Source: Candidatus Binatia bacterium (GTDB lineage Bacteria > Desulfobacterota > Binatia > UBA9968). Taken from it: a stretch of DNA of 48,908 nucleotides. Of this stretch, positions 26,225 through 35,186 are shown one piece after another (position 1 is the first letter of the stretch; the number at the start of each line of letters is the position of its first letter). A model generated the notes under the pieces. It did not search any database. It was not told the DNA's origin and was given only the letters and a program-made list of their open reading frames with translations. The stretch covers positions 1 to 48,908 of the forward strand of contig DASXUF010000004.1 of the NCBI GenBank assembly GCA_036504975.1, given 5' to 3'. Position numbers and translations under genes: made by a program.

Positions 26225-27295
26225 TTACGCCCTGCCGAGGCCCGGCCTCTCAGCGGTAAATTCGGTCCGGATTCCTTTCGCCCCGTCGAAGACGTGCTTG
26301 ACCTCCGACAAGTAATACTTTCCGCTGAACAGCGGGCCTAGTGCTTTTAAATCGACGTACGCGCCGACGCGCAGCTTGCTACTGGTTTCGGCGACTCCGC
26401 GGCCGACGACGAACCGCCGCGCGCTCATTTTGAAGTAGGCTTCCGCCTCGGCCTGGACCTCCTGACTCGTCAGCGGGACCGTGTGAACCAGCGATTCCTT
26501 CCTTTGGCCGAAAGCCGACCGAAGAATGCTCGCGCCGCTGGCATCGCCGTTGAGTTCGCCGCTGACCACCGAGTCGGTCGCTTCGAATTTCAACTGTTGT
26601 TTGGCGGCAACGTCCCACCCGCCGACCGTCACGCTCGTGCGCTGGCCGGCGGTGTCGGCGATCACCGAGAACTCACGCAGCTTGTTGCCATAGCTCATCT
26701 CGAACGCGCCCTGCGAACGGCGGGTGCGGGGCTTTACGTTCATAGCGTTGTTATCCATCCACAACTCGACGTCGATCGAGCGGGCGCGCTCGCGAAGAAA
26801 GGCCAGGTCGCTCTGATTGACCTGGGCCAACACCTTGTAGCTCGGCCCGGCGATATCGATGCTCGCGCTTAAGCCATGCTCGCCGGCGATCTGGCTGAAG
26901 AGGTCCCGGTCGCTGACGTTTGAAAATGCGCGCGTGCGCCGGGCCATCCGCAGATCCTGAAAGCGGTCCTCCGCCAGCGCGGTGATTTCGGGCGCTTGCC
27001 CTTCGGGAAAGGTCGCTTCGAGCGCGGTGATTTTGCCGTCGAATATCGCGTCGTCGCCGAGCTTGATCTGAAACGCCTGGCCGAAGTCCAAGGTCCGGCG
27101 ATCGAAGTAGAGAAAGTTCGAAGCGCCGTCCCTGGCGCCGAGGTTTCCGAAGGCCGCCTCACAGCGATAAAGCCCGCCGGTATTTTCGACGATCAACAAC
27201 CGCAGCAGGCCTCCGCCCAGTTCGGGTTTCTCCTGCCCGCCGACGACGATCGTCGGGCGCGAAGATTGAAATCCGCCGTCTACTGTTCCCGGCAT
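26225..27295 (-). CDS. gp27/gpD-like hub protein
   Basis: 356 residues with the phage late control gene D / gp27-type hub fold. Landmarks are LLRLLIVENTGGLYRCEAAFGN, FGQAFQIKLGDD, IFDGKITALEATFPEGQ, ITALAEDRFQDLRMARRTRAF, DLFSQIAGEHGL, VLAQVNQSDLAFLRERARSIDVELW and, near the end, YYLSEVKHVFDGAKGIRTEF. The trimer would form the pseudo-hexameric adaptor between the tube and the spike encoded just downstream. The gene starts 6 bases after the 55-residue DUF5908 gene. Confidence 0.85.
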   Translation of the reverse strand: MPGTVDGGFQSSRPTIVVGGQEKPELGGGLLRLLIVENTGGLYRCEAAFGNLGARDGASNFLYFDRRTLDFGQAFQIKLGDDAIFDGKITALEATFPEGQAPEITALAEDRFQDLRMARRTRAFSNVSDRDLFSQIAGEHGLSASIDIAGPSYKVLAQVNQSDLAFLRERARSIDVELWMDNNAMNVKPRTRRSQGAFEMSYGNKLREFSVIADTAGQRTSVTVGGWDVAAKQQLKFEATDSVVSGELNGDASGASILRSAFGQRKESLVHTVPLTSQEVQAEAEAYFKMSARRFVVGRGVAETSSKLRVGAYVDLKALGPLFSGKYYLSEVKHVFDGAKGIRTEFTAERPGLGRA

Positions 27296-27301
27296 AACTT
27301 A

Positions 27302-27469
27302 TCAATGCGCGCGCACTCGGGCGCAGCGTTCCATCTGTCGCGCGACCGCGCGCTCGATCTCGCGCGGGTCAGGGGGCGACGCGGAAGCTTCGGACGTGGA
27401 AGGCGCGGCTCCCGCGCTCGCCGCCGGCGCTGCGGGAACGACTTCAAGCTCGTTGATCACGACTGCCAT
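27302..27469 (-). CDS. DUF5908 small eCIS protein (Afp6/Pvc6-like)
   Basis: 55 residues from ATG 27469 to TGA 27302. The N-terminus MAVVINELEVVP has the strand pattern of DUF5908 proteins, small proteins encoded between the LysM adaptor and the hub in PVC and Afp loci. An Ala/Ser/Pro linker follows, then an amphipathic helix, REIERAVARQMERCARVR. Position (22 bases after the LysM gene and 6 bases before the hub gene) is exactly that of pvc6/afp6. Its role is unknown; a baseplate adaptor is likely. Confidence 0.75.
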   Translation of the reverse strand: MAVVINELEVVPAAPAASAGAAPSTSEASASPPDPREIERAVARQMERCARVRAH

Positions 27470-27491
27470 ATTCAACCCTCCCGTTTCGGCC

Positions 27492-28298
27492 TCACCGGTT
27501 CAGACTCGCTCCTGCTTGTATGCCCAGGCTCGCGCGCGGCGCCGAAACGCTTGCGCCCGCCGCAACACCGGCGGTCGCTGCGGGCAAGCTGGCGCTCATA
27601 TCTATCAACTGACCGGGCTGCAGCATGCGCGGATTTTCGATACCGTTGGCCGCCGCGATCGCTTGCCAGTTGTCGCCCTTGCCCTGGCTGTCGGCCAGCG
27701 CCTGCAAAGTCGATCCTGCGGGCGCCTGGGTCAGCGGCGTCGTGCCGGCCGGTGGAGTCACCCCGGCGCCGGGCTGCGCGCCCGTGTCGCGAAACGTAAA
27801 CTTGCTGATCTTCTGCTGCGTCAGGTTGATTGACATGCTCGCGCGCAACGGTTTGCCCTCGGGCGAGAAGAACTCGAGTGACTCTTCGAGCGACTCCATG
27901 ACGCCGTCGAACTGAAACGAGCCCCATAAAAATCGCGCAGCCGGGGGCTTGAACTTTTTGCCCTCCTCTTTCGGCGTGATGAAGAACGCGACCTCCTGCG
28001 TCAGCATTCGAACGTCGGTCACGCTCGTCTCGCCTTTAGGCGTGGCGCCGTCGGGAATCGGCGCCGTGACATCGAACCACAGTTGAAGAGAGAGCTTGGT
28101 AGTCCCCGCGCCTACGAATTGCCTTGCCGGCGAGCCGCTCTGGTCTCCCGCGCCCGAAGACTGCTGGATCTGGTTGGCGAAGCTCACCTTCAACGACTCG
28201 GGATTGAACTGCACGGTCACTTTTTTGCCGCCGCTCTTCTCGGTGCTGAAGTCGTCTTTCAGCTCCCACAACTGAGCCTTTTCAAGTTTGAGTTCCAT
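27492..28298 (-). CDS. LysM-domain baseplate adaptor (Pvc7/Afp7-like)
   Basis: 268 residues from ATG 28298; the reading frame is open further upstream but that part overlaps the tube gene and lacks family character. Residues 1-150 fit the eCIS adaptor family: LEKAQLWELKDD, VTVQFNPESLKVSFANQIQQ, KLSLQLWFDVT, LWGSFQFDGVMESLEES and FFSPEGKPLRASMSINLTQQ. A Pro/Thr linker is followed by a LysM module at about 193-233 (LQALADSQGKGDNWQAIAAA, then IENPRMLQPGQLIDM) and an Ala/Ser-rich tail. In T4 terms it corresponds to gp53/gp54-like adaptors; the LysM in related particles packs within the baseplate. It lies between tube 2 and the DUF5908 gene, as in PVC. Confidence 0.85.
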   Translation of the reverse strand: MELKLEKAQLWELKDDFSTEKSGGKKVTVQFNPESLKVSFANQIQQSSGAGDQSGSPARQFVGAGTTKLSLQLWFDVTAPIPDGATPKGETSVTDVRMLTQEVAFFITPKEEGKKFKPPAARFLWGSFQFDGVMESLEESLEFFSPEGKPLRASMSINLTQQKISKFTFRDTGAQPGAGVTPPAGTTPLTQAPAGSTLQALADSQGKGDNWQAIAAANGIENPRMLQPGQLIDMSASLPAATAGVAAGASVSAPRASLGIQAGASLNR

Positions 28299-28318
28299 AC
28301 CTCGGTGGCCGCTGGCCG

Positions 28319-28792
28319 CTAGCTCGACCCTTTCAATGTGAGGGACTCGTAGGCCAGCTGCATTTCTTCGATCGCAATGGCGCCGTCTTTCGCGCTCATG
28401 GCCGGCGCCTTGAGCTTGACCGGAACGCAACGGGCCAGCACGAAACGCGCGCGCTCCGTCTTTCCGTCGGGCGCGAACAACACGACTTCCGCGTCGGCGC
28501 GCAGCGACCGGTCGGTCAGCATCGTCGAACACCAATTCCAGAGATCGAACGTCGCGGTCATCCCCCGCTTCAACGTTAGCTGGCCGTAGTTCATCGGACC
28601 GGTCAGTCGAATCTGTTTGCCGTTGTTGCCCCCCTCGCGAATCGTTTTCACGTCCATGGTCATTTCTAACCCGTCGCAATCGGAGAACGACGCGCTGCAA
28701 ACTTTCTCGGAAACGCCGGGCACGCTGATCTCGACCGCGAAATTGAACGCGGTGAACGGGTACACGACGGTCTCGTTCGCAGGGTTAGCCAT
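28319..28792 (-). CDS. inner tube protein 2 (Pvc5-like, gp19 family)
   Basis: 157 residues with the T4 gp19-like tube fold: FTAFNFAVEISVPGVSEK, CSASFSDCDGLEM, GGNNGKQIRLTGPMNYGQLTLKRGMT, LWNWCSTML and the C-terminal AIAIEEMQLAYESL. It differs clearly from tube protein 1 (encoded at 31778-32230) in sequence, so it is the likely initiator ring at the baseplate, like Pvc5, while tube 1 builds the shaft. It starts 3 bases after the second sheath gene. Confidence 0.85.
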   Translation of the reverse strand: MANPANETVVYPFTAFNFAVEISVPGVSEKVCSASFSDCDGLEMTMDVKTIREGGNNGKQIRLTGPMNYGQLTLKRGMTATFDLWNWCSTMLTDRSLRADAEVVLFAPDGKTERARFVLARCVPVKLKAPAMSAKDGAIAIEEMQLAYESLTLKGSS

Positions 28793-28795
28793 TTT

Positions 28796-31774
28796 TTAGC
28801 GCGTTTCCACCACAAAACTGCGATCGCCGGTATGCACCAAACGGATCGCCATGAAAGTCATCGGCAACGACGGCGCCACCCGAAGCTCGACGATGAACCG
28901 TCCCTGATCCACGCTTTGAAGCGTATTCGGCGGATCGCCGGTCACCACCTGAAATGAAGTCTGCGGAGTCGCCCCGGCAAAGGCCCCGCGCGCGAACATC
29001 TCGCCGAGCATCGCTTCGAAGCCGCGCTGCACCATTCTGCGAAACGAATCATCGTTCGGTTCGAACACGTAGCGCGTGCCCAGCCTCAGCGCCAACCGCC
29101 GCAGCAGGCTGAGCAGGCGCCGCACGTTGATCGGTCTCAGATCATCGTCTTCGGAAAGCGTGTCCGCGCTCATGGCCATAAAGCCGCGCGCGTCTTGCCG
29201 GACGATGTTGATGCGCGCCTCCTGCAGATCGAGCCATCGATCGCTTCCGATCGCCGGCGTCAGCGCAACCGGGCCGCGCAGCGCTTCGTTGGCCGGAGCG
29301 ATCCACGCGCCGCGGCCGAGAGAGCGCGCGGCGATGACACCGGTGGCATCTCCATCGGGCGGGCACGCGCTGAAGCGATTCCGCTGTTCGCCGCCGATCA
29401 ACCAGGGGTGGTAAATCGCGCCGTGGCTGAAAACGGCCGCTTCTCCCCCACCCAGCGGCCGGCTGGGTGCGGGCACATTTCGCGAGTAACCCTTGCCTTG
29501 GAACTCGAATCTGAAGCGCCCATCGACATCGATCTTTGCGCCCGCGGGAGACTTGAGCGTCTTCACGTAGGACTCGGCATCGTCTTCCCGATAATGTTCG
29601 GGAAGCGACAGCACGGCAAAGAGATCCCCGCGCGCCGCGCACATGCGCAGGAGCGCGCGCTGCACCGCCAGCAGTGACCGACTCGAATAATCCTTGACCG
29701 CCGTCAGTTGGTAGCCGCCAAGCGCGGACACACGAACCCCGACGCCGTTCGACCAATCGCTGGTCTTGCGAACCCGCTCGACTCGAATCCGGTAGTAATA
29801 CTCGCCAGGCGCTCGGCCTAAGATGACGAAGCTCTCTTCGCCGCCCTCGTAGATCACGGCAGCGTCGCTGAAATTCGGACGCGAGGACTGTTCGAGGATG
29901 AATCTGGATTCAGACGGCGGTGATGACGAAGACCAGCTGAGCGTGAAACTGCCGCCCGGGTCGGGCGCCTGCGGTGGCCGGAGGGACGGCGGGGGAGGCG
30001 CGTCGGCGTCGCAGTCGAGAAAATGGCCGCGCTCTGGAGCGGTGGCCAGCGGAACCTTCTCTTCGGATTTGCAGTCGCGGAAGTGCCACCACTCGGGCCG
30101 CTCGATCGGCTTCGAAGGCTCAGGCACGGGCTCGGGCAACGGCTTCGCCCGGCTCCAGCCGCGATGGATCGCGTCAGGCACCGCGATGATCGTCGCCTCT
30201 TCGATGCCGAAGGCGGCGTGAACGCCGCGCAAATGTCGGGGTTGCGGGCTCAGGTAACGCAAGAAGTCAGCTTGCTCGCTGAAACTGGTCGTGCCCGTCT
30301 CGACCAGCTCGGGATCGAGGAACAGACCTGCGTTGAAGTCGCCGAGCCCGTCGCGCTCCGGCGGCAGTTCTTCCGTTCGCAAGCGCCCGAGGTATTGCAG
30401 GGGCAACGCCGACATGTTGACGGGGAAATAAATGGCCGTTCTTGGTCCTGCTCCGGCAAGCGGGAAGTTTGACACCCTGCTCTCCCGCCCCAGATCCGGC
30501 CGCTGCTTGTCGAAAGCGAGCGCGACACGTCCGGGTTCGAATGCTTCGCCTTGCTGGCCGTAAGTTTGAAGACTATAAAATTGGCGGTCGGACGACAGAT
30601 CGCCCCAGAAACGGGGATGCCGCGCGTTGAAGCCGAGCTCGGTCATGCGCGTCGCCTCGTCGTTGCCGCCCCGGACCCACATCTCGAAGCTGAGTTTTTC
30701 TGCGATCGGGAGTTCGGCCGGTAGCGCCCGTTTTTCCCCCGACACAAGCAGACCGTCTCCGCGCAGGCGGGCAGCTCGGCGCAAACCGGAGATATTCTCC
30801 GAGCCCGAGTCGGCGACTCGCATCAACACGGTCCGCTTGCCGGCGCTTAATTGAATGAGCGAGCCTGGCGCCGGAACGTTCTCTGTAGAATCGAGCAGCG
30901 AGATTTCCAGCTTGTCGCGGGAATCGTCGGGCCAGTCGATCCGGGCCTCGATATTCTCGCTCTCGAATCCGGGCAAGGTCTCATCGCCGCCCGTTGGTTG
31001 GACGATAACTCGATTGTAGACTCGCGCAGACGCTGCCGTTTCCGGGGAATCGCTCTGGCGCGGCAGCGGCTGCAACCAAAGTTCTCGAGCACCCGCTATC
31101 CGCAGATGACCGCGATCGGACGGCGGACTGTCGAGCGCTTCCGACACCGACTCCACGACGATGACCGCAGCGGTGGCGTCTTTAAAGCTGAGCCGTAGCA
31201 GATCTCCCTCGACAACGTCGCCCGCCGCGGCGCGAAGCTCGATCACCAGCGAGTCTTTCACAACGCCGCCCAGCTCTACCGGCGCCCGGACCATCGAGAT
31301 CACCTCGATCGGTTGAGTAAGAAGCGCCGAGCTGGTTCTCAGCGAATCCGACCAGCTCCCTTCGGAGCGCGCGCGGGCGAGCGCGGGACCGACGAGCGCC
31401 AATTGCCCATCGCCATCGAACACGGCCATGGCTAGGCCGGGGATCGGAAAATAATTGTAGGCCGCGGCATCCGACGCGACGCGAATCGCCCAGCAGCGAC
31501 GGCCGCCGTTGCGAAAAAAACTTCTGACTGCGGGCCCCAGATGCGCGTAGACCTGCCGGCAGCGCTGGCTGTCCCATGCAAGCGGCGCGTCCGCGCCGAA
31601 GACCTCCGCAAAGTGATCAGGCCCTTCGATCACGACCGGCGTATGCAGCGGTCCTGACGCCGCGAACCCGACAAACACCGCGATGTCCATGCGTGGCAGC
31701 GCTTCCGCCAGCAGCGGCACCGAGGTCTCGAAACGAAAGCCGGGCAATCGACGTGCAGCGTGTTCCCCCAACAC
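28796..31774 (-). CDS. large second sheath protein with fibronectin type III-like insertion
   Basis: 992 residues, GTG at 31774. The N-terminus (PGFRFETSVPLLAEALPRM, DIAVFVGFAASGPLH) and the C-terminal 250 residues (GRGAWIAPANEALRGPVALT, ARINIVRQDARGFMAMSADT, LSLLRRLALRLGTRYVFEPND, FEAMLGEMFARGAF) match contractile sheath domains. The middle is greatly expanded. A module at about 595-685 has the strand pattern and Trp/Tyr landmarks of fibronectin type III (SFTLSWSSSSPP, EYYYRIRVERVRKTSDWSNG). Usual sheath subunits are 350-700 residues, so this is an unusual size. It probably forms specialised ring(s), at base or cap, with an exposed surface domain. Pairing with its own tube gene supports a minor-ring role like Pvc3/4 with Pvc5. 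Confidence 0.8.
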   Translation of the reverse strand: MLGEHAARRLPGFRFETSVPLLAEALPRMDIAVFVGFAASGPLHTPVVIEGPDHFAEVFGADAPLAWDSQRCRQVYAHLGPAVRSFFRNGGRRCWAIRVASDAAAYNYFPIPGLAMAVFDGDGQLALVGPALARARSEGSWSDSLRTSSALLTQPIEVISMVRAPVELGGVVKDSLVIELRAAAGDVVEGDLLRLSFKDATAAVIVVESVSEALDSPPSDRGHLRIAGARELWLQPLPRQSDSPETAASARVYNRVIVQPTGGDETLPGFESENIEARIDWPDDSRDKLEISLLDSTENVPAPGSLIQLSAGKRTVLMRVADSGSENISGLRRAARLRGDGLLVSGEKRALPAELPIAEKLSFEMWVRGGNDEATRMTELGFNARHPRFWGDLSSDRQFYSLQTYGQQGEAFEPGRVALAFDKQRPDLGRESRVSNFPLAGAGPRTAIYFPVNMSALPLQYLGRLRTEELPPERDGLGDFNAGLFLDPELVETGTTSFSEQADFLRYLSPQPRHLRGVHAAFGIEEATIIAVPDAIHRGWSRAKPLPEPVPEPSKPIERPEWWHFRDCKSEEKVPLATAPERGHFLDCDADAPPPPSLRPPQAPDPGGSFTLSWSSSSPPSESRFILEQSSRPNFSDAAVIYEGGEESFVILGRAPGEYYYRIRVERVRKTSDWSNGVGVRVSALGGYQLTAVKDYSSRSLLAVQRALLRMCAARGDLFAVLSLPEHYREDDAESYVKTLKSPAGAKIDVDGRFRFEFQGKGYSRNVPAPSRPLGGGEAAVFSHGAIYHPWLIGGEQRNRFSACPPDGDATGVIAARSLGRGAWIAPANEALRGPVALTPAIGSDRWLDLQEARINIVRQDARGFMAMSADTLSEDDDLRPINVRRLLSLLRRLALRLGTRYVFEPNDDSFRRMVQRGFEAMLGEMFARGAFAGATPQTSFQVVTGDPPNTLQSVDQGRFIVELRVAPSLPMTFMAIRLVHTGDRSFVVETR

Positions 31775-31777
31775 CGT

Positions 31778-32230
31778 CTATTCCATCTCCAGGCGCTCGT
31801 AGGCGAGCGTCAACTCTTCCATTGCCACATCGGTGCCCTTGGCGTTCAGCGGGCCGCTAACATGCTTGATGATGCGAGACCGCAACAGTTTCCAGGTTTG
31901 CACGATCTTGGTATGGTCCTCGTTCTGCAAATGGACCGTGACGGTGCGCTCGGCGTTCTGATTACCGTTGCGGATGTCGTTAAGCCACTGGTACAGATTG
32001 AGGGAGCCAATCACCCCGCGCTTCAAGGTGACGTCCGTAGCCTTGTTCAGCCCAGTAACCTTGCGGACGCTGTTCTCCTTCGAGTTGCCAGTACGGTACT
32101 CGGCCACGGTCACCTCCATGCCAATGTTGCTGCACTCCTGGAAACCCGCTTCCGGGCCGTCGGTGTTGCCGGTCCCGAGGTCTACGAGAAAATTGAACTG
32201 CACGTAGGGACGGTCACGTAGCTCAGCCAT
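31778..32230 (-). CDS. inner tube protein 1 (Pvc1-like, gp19 family)
   Basis: 150 residues with the tail-tube signature: RPYVQFNFLVDLGTGNTDGP, GFQECSNIGMEVTVAEYRTG, VRKVTGLNKATDVTLKRGVI, LYQWLNDIRNG and the C-terminal VAMEELTLAYERLEME. This is the likely main shaft tube because it directly follows the canonical sheath gene. The product polymerises into hexameric rings through which cargo would be stored or passed. The start is well supported, with GGAG upstream. Confidence 0.9.
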   Translation of the reverse strand: MAELRDRPYVQFNFLVDLGTGNTDGPEAGFQECSNIGMEVTVAEYRTGNSKENSVRKVTGLNKATDVTLKRGVIGSLNLYQWLNDIRNGNQNAERTVTVHLQNEDHTKIVQTWKLLRSRIIKHVSGPLNAKGTDVAMEELTLAYERLEME

Positions 32231-32248
32231 ACGATTCTCCTTTCGCGC

Positions 32249-34285
32249 CTAAACTTTGCGGTCCGCCGTCCATTGGCCGATACGGAAGATCACAAACTCC
32301 GCCGGCCGCAGCGGCGCGACCCCGATCAAGCAGACCAGCCGACCGTTGTCCAGATCGTTCTGCGTCATCGTCGATCGGTCGCACTTTACGAAATAAGCCT
32401 TCTCGGGCTTCTCTCCCAACAGCGCGCCGCTCACCCACTCGTTCAACAGGAAATCTTCGATCGTTCGCCGGACATTCGCCCACAGCGCCTCGCCGTTGGG
32501 CTCGAACACCGCCCATTGCGTGCCCTTGTCGATCGAGCGCTCGAGATAGGCAAAATAACGGCGCAGGTTGACGTATTTCCATTCGGGGTCCGAGCTGATC
32601 GTGCGCGCGCCCCAGAGCCGGAAACCCCGCCCTTCGAAGAAGCGGAAGCAGTTGATGCCTTCGGGATTGAGAACTTCCTGCTGGGCTTTGTTGAGAAGCT
32701 GCTCGAAGCCGATGGCCAGGCTGACGACTTCGTTGGCCGGAGCTTTGTAGACGGCGCGATTGATGTCGTTGCGCGCGTAGATGCCCGAAACGAATCCGCT
32801 CGGCGGAAGATTGAGTTCTTCGCGCGTGATCGGATCGAGAATCGTTACCCACGGGTAGTAGAACGCGGCATGTTTGGAATCGAGTTTTGCGCGCACCCGG
32901 CGCACGTCGCCGACGCTCATGCCCGACGGGCTGTCCAGCACCGCGATGCGGTAACGCATCCGCTCGGCGTGGTTGATGAGCAGCCCGAGAATGCTATTCG
33001 CGTCATCGCGAAACTTGTCGTAGTCCGCCGTGCACCCCGGGGCAGCCACGATCGAAATGTCTTCGACGTCCTCGAATTGCTTGAGACCCGTCTTGTAGGT
33101 CTCGTCCGGATTGTCCTTGCCTTCGTATTCGCTGGCGCCGGGACGCAGGCCGTCGTTGCCGCCGCTGAGCTGAATCTCTTCGGTGGTTCCAAGCGTCAGC
33201 TTGTTCGAAAATGTGAGCCCGCGAGCGCTCTCATCTGGAGTCAGCGTCAAGAGATTCCGAAACAGCTCCTGGACGACGGCCAGTCCATTCACGCCCGCCT
33301 TCGGTTTTCCCAATACGAGCGGCAGCGATCGGGCTTCCGACAATGTCGCCGGATCCGCGCGGAAGCGGGCAAACACCGAATCCGGCACGCCGGCGCGCTG
33401 GTGCAGGGGGTCGAAAGGCAGGTCGGACCAGGCGCCCAAGTCGTGCTCGCGGTCGCTGGAAAGCACGCTCACGGTGAGCGTGAGCACGTGCATCGCGTCG
33501 CTTGCCCCGGGCTTGGGATCTACGTTGAGGTTCAAGCCGGCCAGGTCGACCGTATTGCTAGGCGGCGAGGCGTTTGCCGGCTGAAAACGCCAGCGGTCGA
33601 GTGTTTTCTCTTTCGTCGGGTCGTATAGAGCCAAATAAAGTTGACCTTGTGTGCTTCCGGGAGGACTGCCCGCCCGGAACAACACGACTACGTCGCGATC
33701 GAACAAAGCCCCAAGCTTAGGCCGGTATGGCGACGAGGGCGGGCTGCTCAGCAAGCTCAATTCGGCATCCGGTATGCGTTCCGCGCCGAGAATATTTTGC
33801 CCCGCCCTGGCCGTGATCTGCACAATCAGATTGCTCGCCGCACCGGGGAAGCGAGCGCGTATTTCAACGGAACCAAAGTTTTTTCGCCCATGGCCATCAT
33901 CCCACCGAAGATCGCCGCCAACGCCACTGGATTGCGGCTTGGTAAAGTCCGGCGGGTATTCCCCTCTCAACGGACGAAACACACGCGCGACGTAAAGCCG
34001 CTTTCCACCCTCGGTGAAAAACGCGCGCACGGCATGCCACAGGAAGTTGTCGCTCTCCGCGGTATTGGTGGGTTGATCGCCGCTGCCGGCAAATACCAGC
34101 TTGCCGCCGCCGGCGTAGACGCGCTCGAACTCGCTGAGGCTGGTAATGACATCCGCCGGCTCGGTGACGGGCCCATAGCGGCAGGGCCCGATGAAGCCGG
34201 TCGTCGTGGTGCTCACCCCTTCGATCGATTTCGAGCGAAATGAGGTCTCTTCGACATAAACTCCGGGCGCTAAATATTCTGGCAT
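32249..34285 (-). CDS. main contractile sheath protein (Pvc2-like)
   Basis: 678 residues. The N-terminal LAPGVYVEETSFRSKSIEGV, TTTTGFIGPCRYGPVTEPAD and SLSEFERVYAGG are classical for phage-tail sheath proteins. The C-terminal domain is also canonical: RGFRLWGARTISSDPEWKYV, NLRRYFAYLERSIDKGTQWA, VFEPNGEALWANVRRTIEDF and a last VIFRIGQWTADRKV. The middle region (about 120-380) is an extra surface domain. The subunits form the outer sheath and contract on firing. It follows the 293-residue accessory gene by 19 bases and has a GGAGGA ribosome-binding site. Confidence 0.92.
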   Translation of the reverse strand: MPEYLAPGVYVEETSFRSKSIEGVSTTTTGFIGPCRYGPVTEPADVITSLSEFERVYAGGGKLVFAGSGDQPTNTAESDNFLWHAVRAFFTEGGKRLYVARVFRPLRGEYPPDFTKPQSSGVGGDLRWDDGHGRKNFGSVEIRARFPGAASNLIVQITARAGQNILGAERIPDAELSLLSSPPSSPYRPKLGALFDRDVVVLFRAGSPPGSTQGQLYLALYDPTKEKTLDRWRFQPANASPPSNTVDLAGLNLNVDPKPGASDAMHVLTLTVSVLSSDREHDLGAWSDLPFDPLHQRAGVPDSVFARFRADPATLSEARSLPLVLGKPKAGVNGLAVVQELFRNLLTLTPDESARGLTFSNKLTLGTTEEIQLSGGNDGLRPGASEYEGKDNPDETYKTGLKQFEDVEDISIVAAPGCTADYDKFRDDANSILGLLINHAERMRYRIAVLDSPSGMSVGDVRRVRAKLDSKHAAFYYPWVTILDPITREELNLPPSGFVSGIYARNDINRAVYKAPANEVVSLAIGFEQLLNKAQQEVLNPEGINCFRFFEGRGFRLWGARTISSDPEWKYVNLRRYFAYLERSIDKGTQWAVFEPNGEALWANVRRTIEDFLLNEWVSGALLGEKPEKAYFVKCDRSTMTQNDLDNGRLVCLIGVAPLRPAEFVIFRIGQWTADRKV

Positions 34286-34304
34286 ATTTTCCTCCTGAGC
34301 ATTC

Positions 34305-35186
34305 CTAAGGCGGTGACCCCGCCGGGATAATCAACAACGCGGATTTTGATTGCGATTTAACAATGAGTTCTTTGCCGAACTGCAATGACACTTCAGTCAA
34401 CGGGATCGGCGGCGACGGGGAAGATACCACCGTCGCCGGCGCTTGATTAAGCACATGATCCAATTGTGGAATCCGAGGACTCGGTCTCCCTGGCGAATAG
34501 AACGCGTGCAATTGGATAGGCCAGGTCTGTTCGAATAGCGGCCGGCGCTCGCTTCCCGGCGGCGAACCTGGGGGTGAGGTCACCGAGGAATGCAATGGTT
34601 CGGGATAGGGAAAAATCAGGGCGACGCGTCCCTGCCGGTCTGCCAAGCCACGCACCGGCGGTTGCCCCGCCATACGCGCTTCGAGCAGAGCCCAAGGCGC
34701 GGGTTGATCCGCCCGGAGGTCCCACAGGTCCGCCCGGATGACAGCCATCCCACCCGGTGCCGAACGGGCAGGGGCCGAGAACAGTGGCACACCGCGCGCC
34801 ACGGGGGCGAGAGGCGAACCCATGGGTCTTTCCTCCCAGGCGAACAGACCGCGCACCGGAAGATTGGCGGTGAAGGCGAACGGCTGAAAGCGGCCCTCAT
34901 TATCAGTCACCTCAACGACAAAAGGCCGTAATTTTGGTGGCGGGTTTTCCCAAAAATCCTTGTCTCCTGCACACTGCTCGATGTCTGACAACCCAGGCAC
35001 GTGCGTCAGCACATAAGTGCCGGAGCGATTAGGAAACCCGAAGATTGAACGCGCCGGATTGCCCTTCGGGTGAGCTCTTACCGTCAGGCCTTCGCTGACT
35101 GCGTGACCCGACACTCCATCCCAGAAGCGCACGCCCAGTGGGGCAACCAAGCTGATGCGTTCAAGCACATGAACGTGATCGATCAT
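34305..35186 (-). CDS. uncharacterised eCIS accessory protein, 293 aa
   Basis: 293 residues; ATG 35186 overlaps the DUF4255 gene stop by four bases. The N-terminal 200 residues are beta-rich and look like stacked immunoglobulin or carboxypeptidase-regulatory type domains (FWDGVSGHAVSEGLTVRAH, NRSGTYVLTHVPGL, RPFVVEVTDNEGRFQPFAFT, PPVRGLADRQGRVALIFPYP). The C-terminal part is Pro/Ser-rich and ends in a short strand pair. No catalytic motif is seen. I recall similar proteins encoded between tube-terminator and sheath genes in eCIS loci, but the role is unknown; a cap or surface component fits the position. Confidence 0.6.
   Translation of the reverse strand: MIDHVHVLERISLVAPLGVRFWDGVSGHAVSEGLTVRAHPKGNPARSIFGFPNRSGTYVLTHVPGLSDIEQCAGDKDFWENPPPKLRPFVVEVTDNEGRFQPFAFTANLPVRGLFAWEERPMGSPLAPVARGVPLFSAPARSAPGGMAVIRADLWDLRADQPAPWALLEARMAGQPPVRGLADRQGRVALIFPYPEPLHSSVTSPPGSPPGSERRPLFEQTWPIQLHAFYSPGRPSPRIPQLDHVLNQAPATVVSSPSPPIPLTEVSLQFGKELIVKSQSKSALLIIPAGSPP

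Noticed and set aside
32273-33628. 451-codon plus-strand frame opposite the sheath gene
   Set aside because: Antisense shadow of the main sheath gene, which has unmistakable N- and C-terminal sheath motifs.
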